Source: Myxococcus fulvus (lineage in GTDB: Bacteria > Myxococcota > Myxococcia > Myxococcales > Myxococcaceae). Taken from it: 64,000 nucleotides of DNA. Shown in pieces: positions 32,327-42,054 of this stretch. The position numbers and the translations under genes are program-made. Location: NCBI RefSeq assembly GCF_900111765.1, contig NZ_FOIB01000008.1, positions 62,001 through 126,000 of the forward strand, written 5' to 3'. Within the stretch, counting starts at the first letter, position 1. Every line of letters starts with the position of its first letter. A model generated the notes under the pieces. That model searched no databases, was not told the DNA's origin, and was given only the letters and a program-made list of their open reading frames with translations.

Positions 32327-33356
32327 GGTAGCGCTTGGCGGTGGGAACGACGGGGATGCCGGTGCTGCTCGGGCTGGACTTGGGCGAGGGGCGCGGCGAC
32401 GGGGGGCGGACCTGGAGCCAGCGGCCGATGACGTCCAGCAGCCCGTCGAAGGCGTCGCGCAGGGCCCAGGCCCGGTCGTCGGAGTCCTGCAGGCCGGCGC
32501 AGCGTGACAGGCCGTCGCGCAGGGCGCGTTGGGCGCCGGGGAAGGCCTCGCACGTGGCGATGAGCTTCTCGGCGGTGCGCGCATAGAGCCGGTAGCAGCC
32601 GTCCACGTCGCCCCGGTTGTACGCGGGCGCGCCGGCGTTGATGGCGTGGCCGAGCGTGGTGGCGATGGACTCCAGCGCATCGGTGTTGGCGCCCTCCAGA
32701 AGGCTCAGCGGATGGCGTGGCACCTGGCGCACGCGGCTGGCGCGGCGGCGCGGCGTCTCCAGTGCGGACAGCGGCAGGCTGCCCGAGCCCCGCAGGAGCG
32801 GCAGCAGGTAGCGGGTGGGGATGACCAGGCCCAGCGAGCGGCCGTTGGCGAGCGCCGCGGTGGCCACGCCCACCACGCCGCCGCGCAGGTCGAGCACCGG
32901 ACCGCCGGAGAAGTCGTCGGGGAGCGTGCGGGTGAGCTCCAGCAGGGTGAGCCAGTCGCCGAGCACCTGGACGGCCCGCACCTCCTGCGAGCGGACCTCC
33001 GGTGCGGGGCTGGCGGTGGCTCGCAGCACGTAGACGGTGTCCCCCTCGCCGGGCAGGCAGACGGCAGACAGGTCGAGTGGTGGAGCGAGCTCGGGGACGG
33101 GCAGTCGCAGCACGGCCAGGTCGCGGCGGTCATCCATGGCGACGACCTGGGCCACCTCCGTGCGCGTGCCGTCCGCCATCACCGCGTGAATCTCGCGGGC
33201 TCCGGCGACGGCGTGGAGGCTGGTGACGAGATGTCCCTGCTCGGTGGCGACGAAGCCCGAGGCGGGGCGTCCATCGACTTCCAGCAACACCAGGGAGGGC
33301 GAGGCGGAGAACAGCGCGTCACGGGGGGGGGATTTGTCGACGACTCCCTCGGCCAT
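32319..33356 (-). CDS. Trypsin-like serine protease-fold protein, cytoplasmic
   Basis: 345 residues. Residues ~15-200 are a chymotrypsin fold: His in VTSLHAVAG, Asp in DDRRDLAVLRL, Ser in DDFSGGPVLDL. The last has Phe where active proteases usually have Gly-Asn/Ser before Ser-Gly-Gly, so activity is uncertain. Residues ~220-320 form a separate helical domain (GHAINAGAPAYNRGDVDGCYRLYARTAEKL is a helix-rich repeat-like segment, cited only by parts: NRGDVDGCYRLYA). No signal peptide is seen. A Ser/Pro-rich C-terminal tail ends in AKRYLN. The start MAEGVVDK is preferred to a longer upstream frame. Confidence 0.8.
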   Translation of the reverse strand: MAEGVVDKSPPRDALFSASPSLVLLEVDGRPASGFVATEQGHLVTSLHAVAGAREIHAVMADGTRTEVAQVVAMDDRRDLAVLRLPVPELAPPLDLSAVCLPGEGDTVYVLRATASPAPEVRSQEVRAVQVLGDWLTLLELTRTLPDDFSGGPVLDLRGGVVGVATAALANGRSLGLVIPTRYLLPLLRGSGSLPLSALETPRRRASRVRQVPRHPLSLLEGANTDALESIATTLGHAINAGAPAYNRGDVDGCYRLYARTAEKLIATCEAFPGAQRALRDGLSRCAGLQDSDDRAWALRDAFDGLLDVIGRWLQVRPPSPRPSPKSSPSSTGIPVVPTAKRYLN

Positions 33357-33512
33357 AAGGCCTCCTGCGTCGCGAGGCTGGGATGGGCACCGGGCCGGGT
33401 GCCGCCCTCGCGCGCTCGATTGTACCCCAGTTGTATCAAGCCGCTCGGCCTCCACCCAACCGGGGAGGGCGCGCATCGGTAAACAGCTTCACTTGTCTGT
33501 GGCGTTGGAGTG

Positions 33513-33537
33513 TCGGGTCGTTAAACCTCCGACCCGA
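33513..33537. promoter_or_regulatory. Inverted repeat TCGGGTCG-N9-CGACCCGA abutting the uvrA-like start
   Basis: Perfect 8-bp arms end two bases before the ATG at 33539, so no separate ribosome binding site fits between. It could be an operator over the promoter of a leaderless transcript or a hairpin that hides the start codon region. Confidence 0.5.
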
Positions 33538-33538
33538 A

Positions 33539-36500
33539 ATGCACAAGACCCACCTCGTCGGCGCGCGCACCCACAACCTCAAGGAACTCTCCGTCGACCT
33601 GGCGGAGGGGGAGCTGGTCTGCATCACCGGAGTCTCCGGAGCGGGCAAGTCGAGCCTGGCGCTCGACACGCTGTACGCCGAGGGACAGCGGCGCTTCGTG
33701 GAGAGTTTCAGCCCGTATGCCCGGCAGTTCCTCGAGCGGCTGGAGCGGCCGCCCATGGAGGCGCTGGAGCCGGTGGCGGCGGGCGTGGCGGTGGACCGTC
33801 GGGCGCCGGTGAAGAGCTCGCGCTCCACGGTGGCGACGCTGGCGGACGTGGAGCCGTACCTGTCCGCGCTCTTCACGCGCGAGGCGATGCCGGTGTGCCC
33901 CGCATGCGGGGTGGAGGCGGTGCGCACCGACGCGGGCGTGGCGGCCCGCGCGCTGGTGGCCGAGTCCCCGGATGTCGCGGCGCTCATCGCCTTCCCGCTG
34001 CGCGTCCCCGACACGGCGTCGTTCCTGGACGTGCGCGCGCGCCTGCTGAAGGACGGCTACCACCGGCTGGTGGTGCAGGGCGAGGTGAAGGAGCTGGAGT
34101 CGCTCAAGCCCTCGGAGGCCACGGATTCGGCGGGCATCGCCCGGGTGCTGGTGGACCGGGTGAAGCTGTCGTCGTCGCAGGTGGGCCGGGTGACGCAGGC
34201 GCTGGAGGATGCGTGGAACCGCGCCGAGGGTGAGGCGGTGGTGCTGTTGCCCGGCGCCGAGGCGAAGCGGGTGCGCCGGGGCCTGGTGTGTCCGAAGTGC
34301 GCGCGCGAGTTCGAGGCGGCGCGGCCGGGGCTGTTCAGCTACCAGTCGCCCGTGGGCGCGTGCGCGGCGTGTCGCGGCTTCGGCCGCACCATCGGCATCG
34401 ACTGGGACAAGGTGATTCCCAACCCGTCGCTGAGCCTGTCGCAGGGCGCCATCCGTCCGTGGTCCGGCGCGTCGACGGAGTGGGAGCGCGGCATGCTCCA
34501 GCGCTGGTGTCGCGAGAAGAAGATTCCCCTGGATGCACCCTGGTCCTCGCTGACGCCGGCGCAGCGCGAGTCGGTGCTGGAGGGCGCGGGGGACTACGAC
34601 GGCGGCCGCGCGTATCCGGGCGTGCGCGCGTGGTTCCGGTGGATGGAGGGGCGCACGTACAAGATGCACGTGCGGGTGCTCCTGGCGCGCTACCGGGCGT
34701 ATTCGCTGTGCAAGGACTGCGGCGGCGCGCGGCTCAACGAGCAGGCGCGGGCCTACCGCGTGGGCGGCCTGGACCTGCCGGGGTGGCACGGGCTGGAGCT
34801 GACGCAGGCGCTCTCGCGGCTGGACGCGCTGGGCACGACGACGGGGCAGGGGGAGCTGGCGCGGCGCGAGCTGGCCGGACGTCTGCGCTACCTGCAGCGC
34901 GTGGGGCTGGGCTACCTGACGCTGGACCGGCAGGCGCGCACGCTGTCGGGTGGCGAGGCGCAGCGCGTGTCGCTGACGGCGGCGCTGGGCACCTCGCTCA
35001 CCGGCTCGCTCTTCGTCCTGGACGAGCCCACCGTGGGCCTGCACCCGGGCGACGTGCCGCCGCTGACGGAGGCCATCGCGGAGCTGGCGGAGCGGGGCAA
35101 CATCGCGCTCGTCATCGAGCATGACCCGCTGGTCATCCGCTCCGCGCACCGCGTGCTGGAGCTGGGCCCGGGCGCGGGACGTGAGGGCGGCGAGCTGTGC
35201 TTCGACGGCCCTCCCGAGGCGCTGGCGAAGCGCAAGGACCTGCCCACGGGCCGACTGCTCGCGGGTGGGGCCGACGTGAAGCGGGCGCCGCGCGAGCGGA
35301 CCGGTGAGCTGGTGGTGAAGGGCGCGCGCGAGCACAACCTGAAGGCGCTGTCGGTGAAGGTGCCGCTGGGCGTGCTGTGCGCGGTGACGGGGCCGAGCGG
35401 CTCGGGCAAGAGCACGCTGGTGGACGAGGTGCTCTATCGACACCTGGCGCGGCGGCTGGGCGTGAAGGACGTGGAGGCCCCGGGCGCGGTGGACGCGCTG
35501 GAGGGGGCCGACGCGGTGAAGGCCATCACCTTCGTGGACCAGTCTCCGCTGGGGCGCACCTCGCGCGGCAACGCGGCCACGTACACCAAGGCGTGGGACC
35601 GGATGCGTGAGCGCTTCGCCGCGGAGCCGGACGCCGAGGTGCGGGGCCTGACGCCGGCCCACTTCTCCTTCAACGTGGACAAGGGGCGCTGCGAGGCGTG
35701 CTCGGGCGAGGGCTACGAAACGGTGGAGATGCAGTTCCTCGCGGACGTGGCCCTGTTGTGCGCGGTGTGCCGGGGCCGGCGCTTCAAGGAGGAGGTGCTC
35801 GCCGTCCGCCACCAGGGCTTCAGCGTGGCGCAGGTGCTGGAGATGACAGTGGCGGAGGCGCTCCAGCACTTCGGCGGCGACGCGGCCCTCCGGCGCGCGC
35901 TGGCGCCCGTGGCGCGGTTGGGCCTGGGCTACCTGCCCTTGGGACAGCCGTTGTCGACGCTGTCGGGCGGCGAGGCGCAGCGGTTGAAGCTGGCGCGGGC
36001 GCTGGCCAGCGAGGCGGCGGGGGCGCTGTTCCTCATCGACGAGCCCTCCGCGGGCCTGCACGCGGAGGACGTGCGTCACGTCATCGACGCGCTGCACGCG
36101 CTGGTGGACATGGGCGCCAGCGTCATCGTGGTGGACCACGACGTCGCGGTGATGAAGGCGTCGGACTGGGTCATCGACCTGGGGCCGGTGGGCGGCAAGG
36201 ACGGCGGGCGGCTGGTGGCCGAGGGCACGCCGGAGTCGGTGGCGCGCGGCGAGGGCGCGACGGCGGTGGCGCTCCGGGGTGAGCGAAAGCCCCTGGGCCG
36301 CGTGGTGAAGGCGCGGCGGCCGGGCAAGGACGCGGCGCCCGCCATCGAGGTGGAGCACGCGCGCGAGCACAACCTCCAGGACGTGTCCTGCAAGATTCCC
36401 CTGGGGAAGATGACCGTCGTCACGGGGCCGAGCGGCTCGGGCAAGAGCTCGCTCGCGTTCGACGTGGTGTTCGCCGAGGGGCAGCGGCGCTTCCTGGAGA

Positions 36501-38848
36501 CGCTCAGCCCGTACGCGCGCCAGTTCCTGCCCACGATGCCCCGGCCGGACGTGGAGCGCGTCAGCTCCATTCCGCCGAGCGTGGCGCTGGAGCAGCGCAC
36601 CTCGCGTGCGGGCGGCACCAGCACGGTGGCCACCGTCACCGAGGTGTCCCATTACCTGCGTCTCTTGTTCGCCAAGCTGGGCGAGCCGCACTGCCCCAAC
36701 GACGACACGCCCATCACCTCCACGTCGCCGGAGGTGCTGTTCGCGCAGCTCTCCCAGATGAAGGGAGATGGGACGGTGCTGGCGCCGGCGGTGCGCTCGC
36801 GCAAGGGCACGTACCTGGATGTCTTCGCCGCCGCGGCGCGCGCGGGCATCACCACGGCCATCGTCGACGGACAGCTGTCCTCCACGGACGACCCGCCGCG
36901 CCTGGCGAAGACGCGCGAGCACGACATCGACCTGGTGATGCACGAGGGCAAGCTGTCGAAGCTGCCTCGGGACGTGTTCGACAAGGCGCTGGGCTGGGGA
37001 CAGGGCGCGCTCAAGATCCGGACGTCGAAGGGCGAGACGCTCCTGTCCACCGAGCGCACGTGCCCCAAATGTGGCACGGCCGTGCCGGAGCTGGACCCTC
37101 GTTGGTTCTCGTTCAACACGAAGCAGGGCCGCTGCGAGTCGTGCGAGGGCACGGGCGTGAAGGGTGGCTCCGAAGCGCAGGCCGAGGGTGAGACGGCGCC
37201 GTGCCGTGAGTGCGGCGGCAGTCGACTGGCGCCGGTGCCTCGGGGCGTGCGGCTGGAAGGGGCGCGCTACCACGAGGTGGTGCAGCAGTCCGTGGCGGCC
37301 TCGCTGGCGCGGGTGCGGGGCTGGAAGTTCAAGGCAGACCGGGCGCTGCTCGGCGAGCCCTCGCGGCAGGAGCTGCTGCGGCGCATGGAGTTCCTGGAGC
37401 GGGTGGGCCTGGGCTACCTGTCCCTGGACCGCAACGCGGCCACGCTGTCGGGTGGAGAGATGCAGCGCCTGCGGCTGTCGGCGCAGCTCGGCGCGGGACT
37501 CACGGGCGCGATGTACGTGCTCGACGAGCCCACCATCGGCCTGCATCCTCGCGACACCCATCGGCTGCTCGACAACCTGCGCGCGCTGGTGAACACGGGC
37601 TCCACGGTGCTGGTGGTGGAGCACGACTCGGACACCATCCGCGCGGCGGACCACCTGTTGGACCTGGGCCCGACGGGCGGGCGCGGCGGCGGGCGCATCC
37701 TCGCGGAGGGGCCTCCGGACGTGGTGCTCCAGGGCGAGTCCCCCACGGCGCTCGCGCTGAGGGCGTCGCAGGTGCGGCCTCCCTCCGGGCGTGGAGAGCC
37801 GAAGCAGTGGCTGGAGCTGAAGGGCGCGCGGGCCAACAACCTGAAGCGCGTGGACCTGCGGCTGCCGGTGGGACGGCTCAATGTCGTCAGCGGCGTGTCC
37901 GGCTCGGGCAAGAGCACGTTGATTCGACAGGTGCTGTACCCGGCGCTTCGCGAGGCGCTGGAGCTGGTGTCCTCGAAGCCCGGACCGTTCGACACGCTCA
38001 AGGGCGTGGAGGCGGTGAAGCGGGTGATGTCGGTGGACCAGTCGCCCATCGGCCGCACGCCGCGCTCCGTGCCCGCGACGTTCCTGGGCATCTGGGACGA
38101 GCTGCGTCGGGCCTTCGCCGCGACGCCCGAGGCGAAGATTCGCGGCTTCTCCGCCGCGCGCTTCTCCTTCAACACGGCCAGCGGTGGACGGTGCACCGCG
38201 TGCGAGGGACAGGGCTCCATCTCCCACGAGATGTCCTTCCTTCCGGACGTGGTGACGCCGTGCGAGGCCTGCGGGGGCGCGCGCTTCGACGCGGCGACGC
38301 TCGAGGTGCGCTACCACGGGCTGTCCATCGGCGAGGTGCTGCGGCTGTCCGCGGACGAGGCGAAGGACGTCTTCCAGAACCTGCCCAAGGTGGCGGCGCC
38401 GCTGCAGTGCCTCGCGGACCTGGGCGTGGGCTACCTCCAGCTGGGCCAGGGCTCCAACACGCTGTCCGGCGGTGAGGCGCAGCGGTTGAAGCTGGCGGCC
38501 GAGCTGACGGCGTCCTCGCGGCACGAGCCCACGCTCTACGTGCTGGACGAGCCCACCACGGGCCTGCACGTGGGCGACGTGGAGAAGCTCATCACCTTCA
38601 TGGGCCGGCTGGTGGACCGCGGCGACACGCTGGTGGTCATCGAGCACCACCCGTCGGTCATCGGCGCGGCGGACCACCTGGTGGAGCTGGGGCCCGAGGG
38701 CGGCGAGGAGGGTGGACACATCGTCGCGGCGGGCACGCCTCGCGAGGTGGCGAAGCTGAAGACGGCGACCGGGCGGGTGCTGCGCTCGCTCTTCACGGGC
38801 GAGGAGGCCCCGTCATCGCGACGTGGCGCGGCGGGGGGCCGGCGGTGA
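33539..38848 (+). CDS. Double-length UvrA (two fused UvrA units, four ABC cassettes)
   Basis: 1769 residues, about twice a normal UvrA (~940). Walker A motifs are near residues 30 (GVSGAGKSS), 617 (GPSGSGKST), 962 (GPSGSGKSS) and 1451 (GVSGSGKST); ABC signatures LSGGE are near 468, 807, 1302 and 1641. Unit 1 is ~1-930 and unit 2 ~931-1769. Each has CxxC zinc pairs (CPKC/CAAC, CEAC/CAVC; CPKC/CESC, CTAC/CEAC) and a signature-I half with an insertion where UvrB binds. UvrA recognises DNA lesions as a dimer, so one chain could form a pseudo-dimer. Role: excision repair or an export-like UvrA2 role. A palindrome touches the start codon. Confidence 0.95.
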   Translation: MHKTHLVGARTHNLKELSVDLAEGELVCITGVSGAGKSSLALDTLYAEGQRRFVESFSPYARQFLERLERPPMEALEPVAAGVAVDRRAPVKSSRSTVATLADVEPYLSALFTREAMPVCPACGVEAVRTDAGVAARALVAESPDVAALIAFPLRVPDTASFLDVRARLLKDGYHRLVVQGEVKELESLKPSEATDSAGIARVLVDRVKLSSSQVGRVTQALEDAWNRAEGEAVVLLPGAEAKRVRRGLVCPKCAREFEAARPGLFSYQSPVGACAACRGFGRTIGIDWDKVIPNPSLSLSQGAIRPWSGASTEWERGMLQRWCREKKIPLDAPWSSLTPAQRESVLEGAGDYDGGRAYPGVRAWFRWMEGRTYKMHVRVLLARYRAYSLCKDCGGARLNEQARAYRVGGLDLPGWHGLELTQALSRLDALGTTTGQGELARRELAGRLRYLQRVGLGYLTLDRQARTLSGGEAQRVSLTAALGTSLTGSLFVLDEPTVGLHPGDVPPLTEAIAELAERGNIALVIEHDPLVIRSAHRVLELGPGAGREGGELCFDGPPEALAKRKDLPTGRLLAGGADVKRAPRERTGELVVKGAREHNLKALSVKVPLGVLCAVTGPSGSGKSTLVDEVLYRHLARRLGVKDVEAPGAVDALEGADAVKAITFVDQSPLGRTSRGNAATYTKAWDRMRERFAAEPDAEVRGLTPAHFSFNVDKGRCEACSGEGYETVEMQFLADVALLCAVCRGRRFKEEVLAVRHQGFSVAQVLEMTVAEALQHFGGDAALRRALAPVARLGLGYLPLGQPLSTLSGGEAQRLKLARALASEAAGALFLIDEPSAGLHAEDVRHVIDALHALVDMGASVIVVDHDVAVMKASDWVIDLGPVGGKDGGRLVAEGTPESVARGEGATAVALRGERKPLGRVVKARRPGKDAAPAIEVEHAREHNLQDVSCKIPLGKMTVVTGPSGSGKSSLAFDVVFAEGQRRFLETLSPYARQFLPTMPRPDVERVSSIPPSVALEQRTSRAGGTSTVATVTEVSHYLRLLFAKLGEPHCPNDDTPITSTSPEVLFAQLSQMKGDGTVLAPAVRSRKGTYLDVFAAAARAGITTAIVDGQLSSTDDPPRLAKTREHDIDLVMHEGKLSKLPRDVFDKALGWGQGALKIRTSKGETLLSTERTCPKCGTAVPELDPRWFSFNTKQGRCESCEGTGVKGGSEAQAEGETAPCRECGGSRLAPVPRGVRLEGARYHEVVQQSVAASLARVRGWKFKADRALLGEPSRQELLRRMEFLERVGLGYLSLDRNAATLSGGEMQRLRLSAQLGAGLTGAMYVLDEPTIGLHPRDTHRLLDNLRALVNTGSTVLVVEHDSDTIRAADHLLDLGPTGGRGGGRILAEGPPDVVLQGESPTALALRASQVRPPSGRGEPKQWLELKGARANNLKRVDLRLPVGRLNVVSGVSGSGKSTLIRQVLYPALREALELVSSKPGPFDTLKGVEAVKRVMSVDQSPIGRTPRSVPATFLGIWDELRRAFAATPEAKIRGFSAARFSFNTASGGRCTACEGQGSISHEMSFLPDVVTPCEACGGARFDAATLEVRYHGLSIGEVLRLSADEAKDVFQNLPKVAAPLQCLADLGVGYLQLGQGSNTLSGGEAQRLKLAAELTASSRHEPTLYVLDEPTTGLHVGDVEKLITFMGRLVDRGDTLVVIEHHPSVIGAADHLVELGPEGGEEGGHIVAAGTPREVAKLKTATGRVLRSLFTGEEAPSSRRGAAGGRR

Positions 38849-38910
38849 TTGTCACGGACAGGACAGAAGGGCGTGAAACAGGGCCGGGGCTTCGGCATCC
38901 TTCCGGCCGC

Positions 38911-39507
38911 ATGCGAACCCTTCATGTCCTGTGCGTCGCCTCGGCGCTCGTCGTCACCCCGGCCCTGGCCGGTGATGTGGCGACGAAGCCGTCCACTCCC
39001 GCGAAGTCCCAGCCCTCCAGCGAGAAGAAGCCCATGTCCCTGCACGCGTTGTCCGCCAACCGCCTCGATGGCAAGCCCGCGAACCTCTCCGACTACCAGG
39101 GCAAGGTCCTGGTCATCGTGAACACGGCGTCCGAGTGTGGCTACACGCCGCAGTACGCGGGCCTGGAGAAGCTCTACCAGGACTACAAGGACAAGGGCGT
39201 CGTGGTGCTGGGCTTCCCGTCCAACGACTTCGGCGGGCAGGAGCCGGGCAGCTCGGAGCAGATCGCCAAATTCTGCGAGCTGCGCTTCAAGGTGACGTTC
39301 CCCATGTTCGAGAAGGTGAAGACGAAGGGCGAGGGCCAGTCGCCCGTCTACGCCTTCCTGTCGAAGGACCACGACGCGCCGAAGTGGAACTTCCACAAGT
39401 ACGTGGTGGGCAAGGACGGCCAGGTGCGCGCGGGCTTCCCGAGCAAGGTGACGCCGGAGAGCGACGAGCTGCGCAAGGCCGTCGACGCCGCGCTCACCCA
39501 GCCCTGA
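38911..39507 (+). CDS. Exported glutathione peroxidase family protein (Cys type)
   Basis: 198 residues, with a signal peptide (MRTLHVLCVASALVVTPALA) that most bacterial relatives lack. The catalytic residues are Cys76 (NTASECGYTPQY), Gln110 (FGGQEPG) and the Trp of PKWNFHKYVV. The usual GFPCN cysteine is Ser here (GFPSND), and Cys122 (IAKFC) may be resolving. It would reduce peroxides in the periplasm using thioredoxin-like donors. The ATG 62 bp after the uvrA-like stop is chosen because it opens the signal peptide. An inverted repeat (CGGATG-GAGG-CATCCG, 39529-39544) follows the stop. Confidence 0.93.
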   Translation: MRTLHVLCVASALVVTPALAGDVATKPSTPAKSQPSSEKKPMSLHALSANRLDGKPANLSDYQGKVLVIVNTASECGYTPQYAGLEKLYQDYKDKGVVVLGFPSNDFGGQEPGSSEQIAKFCELRFKVTFPMFEKVKTKGEGQSPVYAFLSKDHDAPKWNFHKYVVGKDGQVRAGFPSKVTPESDELRKAVDAALTQP

Positions 39508-39528
39508 GCGGGGGCTCGTTCGCCGGCC

Positions 39529-39544
39529 CGGATGGAGGCATCCG
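39529..39544 (+). terminator. Hairpin after the glutathione peroxidase gene
   Basis: CGGATG and CATCCG pair around GAGG, and GCCC/GGGC just outside extend the stem with a bulge, 22 bp after the stop. No T-run follows. Confidence 0.4.
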
Positions 39545-39704
39545 CCCGGGCGGGTGATGCGCCGTTCGCGAGGGTGTGAGCGCCCTCGTGGGCCGGCGCT
39601 CCTTCCTCCGTCCTCACGGCATGCGAGCCTGGGGGCTCGTGTGGCGCGGGCGTGTCCCTGGGGGCACCGTCCCAGGTGGACGTGGCCCTTGAGGAGGGAG
39701 CCGC

Positions 39705-40706
39705 ATGGCCCTGTCGACATCCGGATTCGGGACGCGGGAGGAGGCGTGGCCGGCGCTGCCCTTCGCGGAGTGGAAGGACACCTATGCCACGCTGCACCGG
39801 TACACCCAGGTGCTCGGCAAGGTGCGGTTGGCGCTGACGCCGCCGGAGAACCATTGGTGGAACGTGTCGTTCCGCGTGACGTCTCGCGGGCTCACCACGG
39901 GGCTGATTCCCTATGGGAATGGGAGCTTCGAGGTGGACTTCGACTTCCTGGCCAACGAGCTGCGCTTCCTGACGAGCCGTGGAGACGTGCGCGTCATGGA
40001 GCTGACGGCGCGCTCGGTGGCGGAGTTCTATCGGGACGTCATGTCGACGCTGCGCGAGCTGGGCGTGGAGGTGCGCATCTGGGAGCAGCCGGTGGAGATT
40101 CCCGATGACACGACGCCCTTCAGCGAGGACACGCACCACGCGACGTATGTGCCCGGGCACGTGCGCAACTGGTGGAGGGCGTTGTTGCAGGCCCACATCG
40201 CGATGAAGGAGTTCCGCGCGGGCTTCACGGGCAAGTGCAGCCCGGTGCAGTTCTTCTGGGGGAGCTTCGACCTGGCGGTGACGCGCTTCGGCGGCAGGCC
40301 CGCTCCGGCGCGGCCGGGCGCGGACGCGGTGACGGCGGAGGCGTACTGCGAGGAGGTGTGCAGCGTGGGCTTCTGGCCCGGCACGGCGGCGCTCGGCGGC
40401 GCGGCGTTCTATTGCTACGCGGCGCCCGAGCCGAAGGGGTTCTCCGAAGCGAGCGTGAAGCCCTCGGGCGCGGGGTACGACGCGAACCTGAAGGAGTTCC
40501 TGTTGCCGTACGAGGCCGTGCGGCGCGCGGAGGACCCGAGAGCCTTCCTTCTCGACTTCTTCCAGTCCACGTATGACGCGTGCGCGGACCTGGGGAAGTG
40601 GGACCGCGCCCGTTGTGAGCGGCCCCTCATCATCCCCGAGAGCGTGAAGGGCGCGTGGAGGAGTGTCACCCTGCCCGAGCAGCCTCCCGCGGAGTCGAGT
40701 CCGTGA
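39705..40706 (+). CDS. DUF5996 family protein
   Basis: 333 residues. The whole length follows the DUF5996 pattern: WPALPFAEWKDTYATLHRYTQ at the start, PPENHWWNVSF, RGLTTGLIPYG, FEVDFDFL, FRAGFTGKCSPVQFFWGSFDLAVTRF, GFWPGTAALGGAAFYCYAAPEP and LLPYEAVR. No signal peptide, membrane segment or known catalytic motif is visible. Function is unknown; strong conservation of Trp/His positions suggests a binding pocket or enzyme. A single gene, flanked by a repair/peroxidase block and a converging lipoprotein gene. Confidence 0.85.
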   Translation: MALSTSGFGTREEAWPALPFAEWKDTYATLHRYTQVLGKVRLALTPPENHWWNVSFRVTSRGLTTGLIPYGNGSFEVDFDFLANELRFLTSRGDVRVMELTARSVAEFYRDVMSTLRELGVEVRIWEQPVEIPDDTTPFSEDTHHATYVPGHVRNWWRALLQAHIAMKEFRAGFTGKCSPVQFFWGSFDLAVTRFGGRPAPARPGADAVTAEAYCEEVCSVGFWPGTAALGGAAFYCYAAPEPKGFSEASVKPSGAGYDANLKEFLLPYEAVRRAEDPRAFLLDFFQSTYDACADLGKWDRARCERPLIIPESVKGAWRSVTLPEQPPAESSP

Positions 40707-40806
40707 GCGGAGCCCGCGGTGGGCAGCGGTGACGGTCCGCGCGGCCTCGTGAGGTCTTGCTCGAACGAGGCCGCGTGGCTCGGCGCTCGGCGGGATGTCG
40801 CGCGAC

Positions 40807-41949
40807 TCAGCCCGCCTTGCGCCTCCATGCGCGCAGCAGCAGCACCGCGAGGCCCAGTCCACCCAGCACTGCCACGAGCGTCATCCCGAGCAGCCACAGG
40901 AACACCCGGTCCACCAGCAGCGCCGCGCGCTGGAAGGTCTGGTCCACCATCCCGAGGCCGATGCGCTCTCCCTGCTGAAGGGTCTCCACCCGCTCCGTGT
41001 GGAGCGCGGAGAGCACGGCCTGTCGCTCGCCCGCGACAGCCGCCATCAAGGCCCGTCGCTCCTGCTCGACGAAGCGCTGCAGCGCCTCCCGCTCCGACGT
41101 GAGCGCGGACAACATCGCGCTCCGCTCCCGCGCCACCAGCGCGGACGTCCCCGCCGCCAGCGCGCCGAACTGCTCCAGCGTGTCCACGGCACGCCCCAGG
41201 TCCGCGAGCACCTCGCGCGTGGGCACCGCCTTCAACGCATCCTGCGCCATCGACTCCGCCTGCCATCGCGCCTGTCGCGGCAGCGACGCCGCATACAGGT
41301 CCACGCGTGCCGTCAGGTCCCGGACATCCTCCACCAGCACCCCGGCCGTCCTCAGGGCCCCCATGCCGGACAGCGACGTCACATCCGCGAGCAACGACAC
41401 CGTGGACACCCGCGTCACGAGCGGGCCCACCAGCGGATGCTCCGCGGCCCACTCATGGACACGCACCCGCGCGCCCTCCACGTCCTGGCGCCCGCAGACG
41501 TCCTTCCAGAGCGCTTCCACCTCCGCCTCCTGCTGGCGCAACAGCCGCTCCGCCCGCGCCAACAGCTCCGGTGATGCGCCCGCGCTCGTCGCCCGCTGGG
41601 GCAGGGCGAGCTCGAGCTGCGCGAGCAGCGCCCACGCATCCACCAGCGCCGCCACGGGGTCCGGCTGGAGCAGGGCCGCCTGCATCGCCGGCACCGCGTT
41701 GATCTTGAACCGTGTCATCGCCACGCGCACTTCCTCGGAGCCGGACGCCGCCGCGATTTCATCCGCGGAGGCCTCCAACAACCCCGAGAAGCGCCGGGCC
41801 ATGTCCCGCACGCGGACGCGCAGCGCCTCGACGGACAGGTCCGAGCGCCCCACGCGCCGCACCAGCTCCGAGCGGGGCGCCGCGACGGAGCATCCGCTCA
41901 CCCAGATGAGCAGCAGGATGCATCCAATGAGTCGGCGCGGGCGGGACAT
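40807..41949 (-). CDS. Lipoprotein with long helical domain and C-terminal membrane helix
   Basis: 380 residues. A lipobox is at VSGC (Cys20), so the N-terminus is probably lipid-anchored. The middle (40-330) is almost all helix; SALTSEREALQRFVEQERRAL-type heptads (cited in part: EALQRFVEQERRAL) near 275-320 look like a coiled coil. Residues ~343-372 are a membrane helix (VFLWLLGMTLVAVLGGLGLAVLLL) followed by RAWRRKAG. A protein anchored at both ends could bridge the periplasm or lie along the inner membrane. No family recognised. Confidence 0.78.
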   Translation of the reverse strand: MSRPRRLIGCILLLIWVSGCSVAAPRSELVRRVGRSDLSVEALRVRVRDMARRFSGLLEASADEIAAASGSEEVRVAMTRFKINAVPAMQAALLQPDPVAALVDAWALLAQLELALPQRATSAGASPELLARAERLLRQQEAEVEALWKDVCGRQDVEGARVRVHEWAAEHPLVGPLVTRVSTVSLLADVTSLSGMGALRTAGVLVEDVRDLTARVDLYAASLPRQARWQAESMAQDALKAVPTREVLADLGRAVDTLEQFGALAAGTSALVARERSAMLSALTSEREALQRFVEQERRALMAAVAGERQAVLSALHTERVETLQQGERIGLGMVDQTFQRAALLVDRVFLWLLGMTLVAVLGGLGLAVLLLRAWRRKAG

Positions 41950-42054
41950 GGAGCCGGCTCAAGCTGCTCACGTCCCCGCCACGTCACGACCGGACCTCCA
42001 GGACAGCGCGCGTGTCCGGCGTCCGACGCCTCGGCGCCGGACACGCCCGCCTCG

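Noticed and set aside
33521..38719. 1732-residue minus-strand open frame across the UvrA-like gene
   Set aside because: It mirrors the third-position GC of the real gene, is full of His/Arg/Gln, and has no domain signature.
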